A stretch of 5,218 nucleotides of DNA from an uncultured Alphaproteobacteria bacterium (GTDB lineage: Bacteria; Pseudomonadota; Alphaproteobacteria; CAKMZR01), in assembly GCA_929200455.1 (NCBI GenBank), contig CAKMZR010000128.1, positions 1 through 5,218 on the forward strand, given 5' to 3'. The position numbers and the translations under genes are program-made. The notes beneath the pieces were generated by a model, which was not told the DNA's origin, did not search any database, and worked only from the letters and a program-made list of their open reading frames with translations. Shown here piece after piece: positions 1 through 4,674 of this stretch (its first letter is position 1; each line of letters starts with the position of its first letter).

Positions 1-44
1 ATTTTGCTCATGCGTGTTGCGGAATGGATTCTTTGTATATTCAT
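1..44 (-). CDS. Probable RidA (YjgF/YER057c/UK114) family protein, 5' fragment
   Basis: Only the first 14 codons are inside the window (MNIQRIHSATRMSK); the gene continues past the left edge. The start is well supported: an ideal AAGGAG Shine-Dalgarno (complement of 51-56) sits 6 nt upstream of the ATG (44-42), and this ATG begins one base after the TAA of the upstream flavoprotein gene (48-46). The pattern of an Ile-x-Arg-Ile, then an Arg-Met-Ser, resembles the N-terminus of RidA-family enamine/imine deaminases (family knowledge: typically x-I-x-R-I-x-x-x-x-R-M-S followed by a VYLAGQ-like stretch). RidA proteins hydrolyse reactive imines released by flavin-dependent amino acid oxidation, which fits the three dehydrogenase genes just upstream in the same operon. 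With so few residues the family call is tentative; that a gene starts here is much surer. Confidence 0.6.
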   Translation of the reverse strand, partial: MNIQRIHSATRMSK

Positions 45-45
45 A

Positions 46-1440
46 TTAATCTCCTTGACGTGGGTTGTGGTGGAAGGGATCGACTGTACCTGCGATTTCT
101 GCGAGGGTCACGGGTTTTATGGGAGGTCGTGTGCGAAAGTAACCGGTTTGGTTATGACTTTGCTTGAGTTCTTCGGACAAAATGGCACTGACGGTTGTGC
201 CGCAATAGCGTCCTTGACAAACGCCCATTCCGGCTCGTGTGAGGGCTTTGACCTGATTGATTTCTGAGCATCCGAGTTTGGTGGATTGTCGGATGGTGCC
301 GGCATTGACTTCTTCGCATCGGCAGACGAGGGTGGCATTGTGTGGAGAGAGAGCACAGGGGTAGGGAGGAAATGCGGTGCTTAGGAAGTTTCGGAAAGAT
401 CGTTCTTTTTTTCGAGCGTTATGGAGGGGTTTTGCTTTATATATTTTTTCTTTTTCTGAGATGAGTCCGAGTTTTTCTGAGATTTTGAGTGCGGCGATTT
501 GTCCTTCGATTTCTGCGATTTCTGCACCTTGAATTCTGGAGCTATCGCCGGCGATGAAGAGGTTTTTGATATGGGTTTCACCCCAAGGGTCGATGATGGG
601 AGTGAATGTTTTTTGCGTGGAGTCCCATCGTTGTTCTACGCCTATGGAGAGGGCGGCGTGGACATGGGGTATGAGTCCGTGATGGAGATAGACGGTCTGG
701 CACGGGATATTATATTTTTTGCCTTTGGATTGGAAGGAGAGATTTTCTGCAAAGGCGTGGCCTTTGATGGAAATATTGTGAGCTCCTTTATAGCGAGGCA
801 CGCACGCTTTTTGGATTTCTTGGATTAAGGAGAGTCCTTGGGCGAGGAATTTTCTGTTGTGTAGGAGTCCGTGGATGTGAGGGATGGCTTGGAGGAGGTT
901 TTGAGTCTTTTGTGTTTCGACGAGGGCGAGAGGAGGTTGTTTCGCGCGTATCATTTGCGAAGCGAAGAGATAGAGCAGGGGTCCTGTACCGACCAAGACG
1001 GCATTTTTGGCAAGGAGTCCTGACTGTTTTAGGAGGATTTGCCCGGCTCCGACAGTCATGACGCCGGGGAGCGTCCAGCCCGGCAAAGGCATGGGACGCT
1101 CGAGAGCTCCTGTAGCGAGGAGTAAAGTTTTTGCGTGAATGGTGGTGGACTGATTTTTGAGGAGGAAAGAGACGAGGAATTGACCTTCGATGGCCCAAAC
1201 GGCGGCATTGGGAATGAGGGTGATATTTTTGTGTTGAAGTTGTTCTATGAGTTTTTTTCCGTGTAGATGTTCTTTTCCGAGGATGTGGGCTTGAGGGGGT
1301 TCACTGTGACGGTAGATTTGCCCGCCGGGTTGAGGTTGTTCGTCAAGGAGTGTGACTTTTGCTCCGAGTTTTGCGGCGGTGATGGCAGCAGCAATTCCGG
1401 CAGGCCCGGCTCCTATAATGACGAGGTCACTCGAAGTCAT
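46..1440 (-). CDS. FAD-dependent oxidoreductase with C-terminal BFD-like [2Fe-2S] segment, HcnB/OoxA-type subunit
   Basis: This 464-residue protein is the large flavin subunit of an HcnABC/opine-oxidase/D-hydroxyproline-dehydrogenase type enzyme. An N-terminal Rossmann motif GAGPAG (residues 10-15) is followed by the EQPQPGGQIYR stretch (34-44) common in this family. ATGALERP (109-116) and PGWTLPGVMTVGAGQ (120-134) are typical of HcnB/OoxA. A second dinucleotide-binding motif GTGPLL lies at 151-156, and the FAD-contacting LFIAGDSSRIQGAE at 294-307. The C-terminal region carries four cysteines spaced C373-x-C375-x32-C408-x4-C413 (CRCEEV ... NQVKALTRAGMGVCQGRYCG), the BFD-like Fe-S signature, so electron transfer capacity looks intact. 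Length equals the usual ~460 residues. The ATG overlaps the stop of the [2Fe-2S] gene by 4 nt (ATGA), with AGGGA 9 nt upstream, so translation is probably coupled. The protein is likely cytoplasmic or membrane-associated; no signal peptide or membrane segment is seen. The substrate cannot be deduced; cyanide production from glycine is only one of several family activities. Confidence 0.93.
   Translation of the reverse strand: MTSSDLVIIGAGPAGIAAAITAAKLGAKVTLLDEQPQPGGQIYRHSEPPQAHILGKEHLHGKKLIEQLQHKNITLIPNAAVWAIEGQFLVSFLLKNQSTTIHAKTLLLATGALERPMPLPGWTLPGVMTVGAGQILLKQSGLLAKNAVLVGTGPLLYLFASQMIRAKQPPLALVETQKTQNLLQAIPHIHGLLHNRKFLAQGLSLIQEIQKACVPRYKGAHNISIKGHAFAENLSFQSKGKKYNIPCQTVYLHHGLIPHVHAALSIGVEQRWDSTQKTFTPIIDPWGETHIKNLFIAGDSSRIQGAEIAEIEGQIAALKISEKLGLISEKEKIYKAKPLHNARKKERSFRNFLSTAFPPYPCALSPHNATLVCRCEEVNAGTIRQSTKLGCSEINQVKALTRAGMGVCQGRYCGTTVSAILSEELKQSHNQTGYFRTRPPIKPVTLAEIAGTVDPFHHNPRQGD
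51..56 (-). promoter_or_regulatory. Ribosome binding site (AAGGAG) for the leftmost gene
   Basis: The minus strand reads AAGGAG here, 6 nt before the ATG at 44-42. It lies inside the last codons of the upstream flavoprotein gene. It is the strongest Shine-Dalgarno I see in the window and is the main evidence that a further gene starts at the left edge. Confidence 0.75.
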
Positions 1441-1742
1441 TGTGATTGTTCCCTATGCTGTGGACGCACGATGGCGAGGCCTTCTTCGACTTTGACCATG
1501 CAAGCTTGAGTAGGGACTCCGTTGATATGGAGGATGCATTCAAAGCAAGTGCCCATCATGCAAAAGGGAGCCCGAGGTGCTTGAGAAAGAGGCGTATGCC
1601 TAAAAGTTGTGATGCCGCAAGCGAGCAATGCGGCGGCGAGGTTCATGCCTTTGGGGAGGTTGATGGTCTGCCCGTCAAGCAGGACGGGTACTTTTGGTGA
1701 TGAGAGCGTATCAAGAGGGAGGAAGGGAGAATCGGTCTTCAT
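1437..1742 (-). CDS. Small (2Fe-2S)-binding protein, HcnA-like subunit
   Basis: This 101-residue protein matches the single-domain ferredoxin-like small subunit (Fer2_4 type) of HcnABC/opine dehydrogenases. All four cluster ligands are present: C61-x4-C66-x2-C69-x11-C81, in the context APFCMMGTCFECILHINGVP, which is the family signature. The upstream part (VLLDGQTINLPKGMNLAAALLACG) is the usual beta-grasp start. Length is as expected (~100 residues). The chosen ATG (1742-1740) has AAAGG (complement of 1749-1753) 6 nt upstream, supporting a 32-bp overlap with the end of the DAO-type gene. Its own stop overlaps the next start by 4 nt. It would shuttle electrons between the FAD centres of the two flavin subunits; that role is family knowledge, not visible in the sequence. 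Confidence 0.92.
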   Translation of the reverse strand: MKTDSPFLPLDTLSSPKVPVLLDGQTINLPKGMNLAAALLACGITTFRHTPLSQAPRAPFCMMGTCFECILHINGVPTQACMVKVEEGLAIVRPQHREQSQ

Positions 1743-2817
1743 GAAAAGCCTTTAGGTTGGGAGCGTGAGAATTTCCTTCGAGCCATTCTGGCAGGAAGAG
1801 AGCGTGGGCGGCAGCAAGTGTGATGCCGCTGTGGCATGTGACGATGAAGGCCCCAGGTGTAGAGAGGCTTTCTTGATAGATAGGGAATCCGTCGCGAGAG
1901 ACGATGCGTAGGGCAGCCCATGTTCTGATGATTTGGGCTTTGGCGAGGGTGGGGTAGGTCTTGATGGCGTCGGCGGCAATTTTTGCTATTTGGTTCTGGG
2001 AGACTTGTTCATTGAAGCCGACATTTTCTTCGGAGAATCCGATTTGGATTCCGCCTTCATTGACTTGACGTGCGATAAGGGAGGGACGGTTGATCATTTT
2101 GGGAAGTTTTTCTGTGATGAGCATTTGTCCTTTTTGTGGTTGGATGGGCACTTTGAAGCCGAGTTTTGGTGCGAGTTTTGCAGTCCCGAGTCCGGCGGCG
2201 AGAATAATTTTTTTTGCGTTGATGGAGGTTCCGTCATGACAAGTGAGTCTGAAGGAGTCATTTTTTGAGATATCGGTGACGGTTTTTTTTGTGAGCAGGA
2301 TTCCTTTCATGCGTGTGATGTCGTGCAAGAGGGCTTTGAGGAGTTGGAGAGGGTTGACCTGTCCGTCTTGGTGATGAAGGATGGCCCCGATGACTTTGGG
2401 TCCGATGAGGGGTTCTTCTTTTTTGAGGTTGTTGTGGGTGAGGACGTCGTAGGGATAGTTTCCGTTGAGTTTTTGTTTGAGGGATGTGTATTGAGCGAGG
2501 GTTTTTTCTAGGGATTTTTCTGAGAAGTGGAAGTCGTAGCCGCCTTTTTGCTCGAGGGAGATATTGATACCGGTGTGTTCTTGTAGTTCTTCTGCGAACT
2601 GAGGCCAAGCGGCTACGGATTTCTGGGACCACTGTGCGTATTGGGTGTTATTGATTCCTTTTCCTTGTATCCAAATGAGTCCGAAGTTGCCGCGACTTGC
2701 GGGTGATGCGACGTCATGGCCGTCGACGACGATGATGTTTTTTCCCTTTTTTAGCATACCCCAAGCAAGAGAGAGTCCGACGATTCCGCCACCGATGATG
2801 GCATAATCTGCATTCAT
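1711..2817 (-). CDS. DAO-family FAD-dependent oxidoreductase, HcnC/OoxB-type catalytic subunit
   Basis: This 368-residue protein is a D-amino-acid-oxidase-fold flavoprotein, the probable substrate-oxidising subunit of the three-part enzyme. The FAD motif DYAIIGGGIVGLSLAWG spans residues 4-20 (GGGIVG 9-14). The ASPASRGNFGLIW stretch (38-50) follows, as in HcnC-like proteins. LAAGLGT is at 206-212, RTWAALRIVSRDGFPIYQ at 298-315 and CHSGITLAAAHA at 328-339; the last two are the characteristic C-terminal FAD/substrate regions of the HcnC/opine-oxidase branch. I place the start at the ATG 2817-2815 because GGGIVG then lies at the family-typical position, with AAAGAG 6-7 nt upstream. An in-frame ATG at 2889 would add 24 residues without family resemblance and run into the upstream gene. 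Known activities in the family include oxidation of glycine, opines, D-hydroxyproline and other D- or imino acids, giving an imine. Which applies here is unknown. Confidence 0.92.
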   Translation of the reverse strand: MNADYAIIGGGIVGLSLAWGMLKKGKNIIVVDGHDVASPASRGNFGLIWIQGKGINNTQYAQWSQKSVAAWPQFAEELQEHTGINISLEQKGGYDFHFSEKSLEKTLAQYTSLKQKLNGNYPYDVLTHNNLKKEEPLIGPKVIGAILHHQDGQVNPLQLLKALLHDITRMKGILLTKKTVTDISKNDSFRLTCHDGTSINAKKIILAAGLGTAKLAPKLGFKVPIQPQKGQMLITEKLPKMINRPSLIARQVNEGGIQIGFSEENVGFNEQVSQNQIAKIAADAIKTYPTLAKAQIIRTWAALRIVSRDGFPIYQESLSTPGAFIVTCHSGITLAAAHALFLPEWLEGNSHAPNLKAFHEDRFSLPPS

Positions 2818-2846
2818 TTTTTCTCTTTCGTGTGAGGTGAGGACTA

Positions 2847-3329
2847 TTATTTGGCGAGATCGTTGAGTTTTTGTAGAGCCCCATCCCAAGCTTGGGTCAT
2901 GGCTTTGAGATTCTGCTGGAAGAACTGAAGGGATTCCGGCGTTGGGTTTTTGACTTGTGATTCTAGGAGTATTTGGGTGTGATTTTGTTGGTGGGAGAGG
3001 GTGATGAGGGAGGAGAGTTCAGCGGGCATAGGTTCTGATTTGATGGGGAGGAGTCCTTTTTCGTCTGTGAGCATGGAGTCGAAGGCGATGGAGTGGAGGT
3101 GAATAATTTTTGTGTACGACCATTTTTCCCACATGGAGTGTCCGTTGGGCATATTCATATTGAGGAGAGTGCCACCACTTTCTTTGAAGTCCATGGATGC
3201 GACAAAGACTTGGACGTTTGGAGGTCCGTACCACTGGGAGAGTTGTTCTTTTTTGGAAAGAGCGTTCCATATATTTTGGGGTGACGCAGGGGACGAGAGG
3301 GAAGTTTTGACACAGGGAGGGGTTGTCAT
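2847..3329 (-). CDS. SRPBCC domain protein, AHSA1 (activator of Hsp90 ATPase 1)-like
   Basis: This 160-residue protein appears to be a START/Bet v1-like (SRPBCC) fold of the AHSA1-like family. Typical features are an early helix and loop, PQNIWNALSKKEQLSQWYGPP (about residues 17-37), then a D-F-K-E-S-G-G-T segment (47-54) and an M-P-N-G-H segment (60-64), equivalent to the D.R.GG...PDG pattern of the family. A C-terminal helix with FFQQNLKAMTQAWDGALQKL (about 136-155) corresponds to the usual G....L..L end. It has no signal peptide or membrane segment. Such proteins bind hydrophobic ligands in a cavity; the specific function is unknown. It is the first gene of the leftward operon, 29 bp ahead of the DAO-type gene. 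The ATG at 3329 has only a distant AAGG (12 nt upstream). A good promoter lies about 40 bp upstream, giving a leader of roughly 30 nt. The link to the dehydrogenase is by position only. Confidence 0.82.
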   Translation of the reverse strand: MTTPPCVKTSLSSPASPQNIWNALSKKEQLSQWYGPPNVQVFVASMDFKESGGTLLNMNMPNGHSMWEKWSYTKIIHLHSIAFDSMLTDEKGLLPIKSEPMPAELSSLITLSHQQNHTQILLESQVKNPTPESLQFFQQNLKAMTQAWDGALQKLNDLAK

Positions 3330-3343
3330 GGAGATGGTTGACC

Positions 3344-3373
3344 TTGCCAGAGGGTGAATAAGTGTTTTATTGT
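3344..3373 (+). promoter_or_regulatory. Candidate rightward promoter for the LysE-type gene pair
   Basis: TTGCCA (3344-3349) and TATTGT (3368-3373) are separated by 18 bp, with five and four of six consensus matches. The -10 box covers almost the same bases as the -10 of the leftward promoter (3369-3374). A start near 3380 would leave about 40 nt of leader before the TTG start at 3420 and would exclude the GTG at 3354 from the message. It is weaker than the leftward promoter and is offered as a candidate. Confidence 0.35.
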
Positions 3374-3397
3374 ATCCATTGGCATGAGTGATTTCAA
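3369..3397 (-). promoter_or_regulatory. Sigma70-like promoter for the leftward SRPBCC-dehydrogenase-RidA operon
   Basis: Read on the minus strand, TTGAAA (3397-3392) and TACAAT (3374-3369) are separated by exactly 17 bp; each box matches the sigma70 consensus at five of six positions. Transcription would start near 3362, giving a leader of about 30 nt before the SRPBCC ATG at 3329. This is the best promoter candidate in the window. It would drive all five leftward genes, since the downstream junctions are overlapping or very short. Confidence 0.65.
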
Positions 3398-3403
3398 CGA
3401 GAA

Positions 3404-3410
3404 AGAGAGG
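3404..3410 (+). promoter_or_regulatory. Ribosome binding site (AGAGAGG) supporting a TTG start
   Basis: AGAGAGG ends 9 nt before the TTG at 3420. No comparable purine run precedes the in-frame GTG at 3354 or ATG at 3384. Together with the paralogue alignment, this decides the start of the first exporter gene. Confidence 0.55.
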
Positions 3411-3419
3411 AATGATTGT

Positions 3420-4043
3420 TTGGGAGAGGATCGGTTGTTAGGACTTTTTTTGACGGTTGTTGCGGTTGCGATGACGCCGGGTCCGAATAATTTATTATTG
3501 GCATCTTTGGGAGCGTCGATGGGACTGAGGAGGGGTTGGGTTGTGGCGTGGGGTATTTTTGCGGGATTTCCGTTGATGGTTTTTTTGGTGTCGTTGGGTT
3601 TGGGAGGATTGTTGTCTGAGTGGGGATGGTTTTCGTATGGTTTGAGGGGAGTTGGGTTGGTATTGTTGTTATGGATAGCGTGGAAGATAGCGAGTGCTCC
3701 TTTTTTGGTTTTGACGGAAGAGGGAGAGGTGGAGGGTGGAGTTGTTTATGGGTTTTGGTCATTATTTTTTTTCCAGTGGGTGAATCCGAAGGCGTGGGTA
3801 TTGTCGACGGCATTTGGTTCTGTACATCTTACGCCTGAAGGTGTTGTTTGGATGGAAGCACTGGAGTTAGGATTTTTATTTTTTGTGGCGACCTTATTGA
3901 CGGGGACCTTATGGTTATTGCTGGGCACGAGTTTGCGTCGATTTTTGGTGGACAGGTTATGGTTTCGCGTGTATGGAATTTTGATGTCGTTATTGTTATT
4001 GTTGTCTGTTTTGCCGTTGATGTGGGATAATTTTTTGGATTGA
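3420..4043 (+). CDS. LysE/RhtB family amino acid exporter-like protein (first of tandem pair)
   Basis: This 207-residue, very hydrophobic inner-membrane protein belongs to the LysE/RhtB translocator family. The signature MTPGPNN lies at residues 18-24, followed by LGASMGLRRGW (30-40) and the second hallmark QWVNPKAW (119-126). I judge about six membrane segments (roughly 6-25, 42-63, 72-90, 111-131, 145-168, 184-201), the family norm, and the length is typical. I chose the TTG at 3420 because it has AGAGAGG 9 nt upstream and aligns with the ATG of the downstream paralogue with no gap at the N-terminus. The in-frame GTG at 3354 or ATG at 3384 would add 22 or 12 mostly hydrophilic residues (MSDFNEKERNDC) lacking in the paralogue. 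The family exports amino acids or derivatives such as lysine, arginine, threonine or homoserine lactone; the substrate here is unknown. Tryptophan is unusually frequent (13 residues). Confidence 0.9.
   Translation: MGEDRLLGLFLTVVAVAMTPGPNNLLLASLGASMGLRRGWVVAWGIFAGFPLMVFLVSLGLGGLLSEWGWFSYGLRGVGLVLLLWIAWKIASAPFLVLTEEGEVEGGVVYGFWSLFFFQWVNPKAWVLSTAFGSVHLTPEGVVWMEALELGFLFFVATLLTGTLWLLLGTSLRRFLVDRLWFRVYGILMSLLLLLSVLPLMWDNFLD
3663..3693 (+). repeat. 31-nt exact direct repeat, copy 1 (within first LysE-type gene)
   Basis: This stretch is identical to 4291-4321, exactly 628 nt downstream, which equals the offset between the two start codons (3420 and 4048). It encodes the LLLWIAWKIA region. Two shorter exact matches at the same offset are 3580-3599 with 4208-4227 and 3774-3793 with 4402-4421. 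They mark the pair as a tandem gene duplication. Confidence 0.85.
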
Positions 4044-4047
4044 GCGT

Positions 4048-4674
4048 ATGGAAGAAAATGTGTTACTAGGACTTTTTTTTATGTCTCTTGCGGTTGGGAT
4101 GACGCCGGGGCCGAACAATTTGATATTGGCGTCTGTGGGAGCCTCGATGGGTTTTTTTGGTGGTTTGAGGGCGGCAGCAGGTGTGATATTGGGATTTCCT
4201 GCGATGATTTTTTTGGTGTCGTTGGGTATGGGGAGTTTGCTATTGGAGTTGGGTTGGTTGTTGTGGGTATTGAAGGGATTGGGCTTTGTGTTGTTGTTAT
4301 GGATAGCGTGGAAGATAGCGAACGCACCGCCTCTTTCTGTGAATGATGAGGGGGGAGTGGAGGGTGGCAGGAGGTATTATTTTTGGGAAATGTTTGTTTT
4401 TCAGTGGGTGAATCCGAAGGCACTTGCGATGACGACGGCGTTTGCGTCTGCGTATACGACGAAGTTGGGAGGAGGGGTATGGTGGGAGGCGAGTGTTTTG
4501 TGGATGGTATTTTCTGTGGCGGCGGCGGTGAGTACGACATCGTGGTTATTTTTGGGTTCTTTGATAAGGCGTCTTCTTACGCATAAGTTGTGGTCGCGTG
4601 TGTATGGATTGTTGATGGCGTTGTTATTGTTGGTCTCTGTTATTCCTGTATTATGGGATGGATTGTTTGTTTAG
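4048..4674 (+). CDS. LysE/RhtB family amino acid exporter-like protein (second of tandem pair)
   Basis: This 208-residue inner-membrane protein is a close paralogue of the preceding gene, about 57% identical by my hand alignment with a single one-residue gap near residue 141. MTPGPNN (18-24) and QWVNPKAL (119-126) are conserved at identical positions. So are the segment LLLWIAWKIA (82-91) and the C-terminal RVYGxLM region (185-190). Divergence is greatest around residues 36-48 and in the fifth membrane segment (about 147-168), which might reflect different substrates. The start ATG is 4 nt after the TGA of the first gene, with only a weak GGA upstream, so translation probably depends on coupling. 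The two proteins may act as separate carriers or together; the family is generally described as single-polypeptide exporters, so pairing is inference. Its TAG overlaps the stop codon of the convergent FrnE-type gene. Confidence 0.9.
   Translation: MEENVLLGLFFMSLAVGMTPGPNNLILASVGASMGFFGGLRAAAGVILGFPAMIFLVSLGMGSLLLELGWLLWVLKGLGFVLLLWIAWKIANAPPLSVNDEGGVEGGRRYYFWEMFVFQWVNPKALAMTTAFASAYTTKLGGGVWWEASVLWMVFSVAAAVSTTSWLFLGSLIRRLLTHKLWSRVYGLLMALLLLVSVIPVLWDGLFV
4291..4321 (+). repeat. 31-nt exact direct repeat, copy 2 (within second LysE-type gene)
   Basis: This is the second copy of the 3663-3693 sequence. Identity ends abruptly on both sides (A/G mismatch before, G/A after), while the surrounding gene sequence is much more diverged. 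Confidence 0.85.

Noticed and set aside
788..1198. Leftward open frame of 136 codons in another frame of the large flavoprotein gene, and rightward frames such as 499-828, 1933-2268 and 4590-4925.
   Set aside because: They overlap well-supported genes, are rich in Arg/Pro or Gly/Asp/Phe as expected of shadows, and have no recognisable domain.
46..2817. Calling the three genes hcnA, hcnB and hcnC (hydrogen cyanide synthase).
   Set aside because: The subunit families match, but opine, D-hydroxyproline and imino acid dehydrogenases share the same architecture. The gene order differs from hcnABC and a RidA-like gene follows. A gene symbol would overstate the evidence.
2818..2846. Possible terminator or separate promoter between the SRPBCC and DAO-type genes.
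   Set aside because: The 29-bp gap shows no hairpin and no convincing -35/-10 pair, so read-through in one operon is the simpler reading.
2818..2889. N-terminal extension of the DAO-type gene to an ATG at 2889.
   Set aside because: It would overlap the SRPBCC gene by 43 bp and add residues with no resemblance to the family ahead of the GGGIVG motif. The ATG at 2817 fits the family.
4073..4080. Runs of eight T in the exporter genes (4073-4080, 3765-3772) and in the DAO-type gene (2283-2290) as possible phase-variation slippage sites.
   Set aside because: Runs of this length are expected given the T-rich + strand. All frames are intact, and nothing else suggests phase-variable expression.
4079..4540. 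Long leftward open frame (153 codons) inside the second exporter gene; a similar one at 3394-3813 inside the first.
   Set aside because: Both are antisense shadows. Their products are Ser/Pro/Thr-rich low-complexity strings generated by the T- and G-rich + strand and match no family, and each arises at a similar position in the two paralogous genes.
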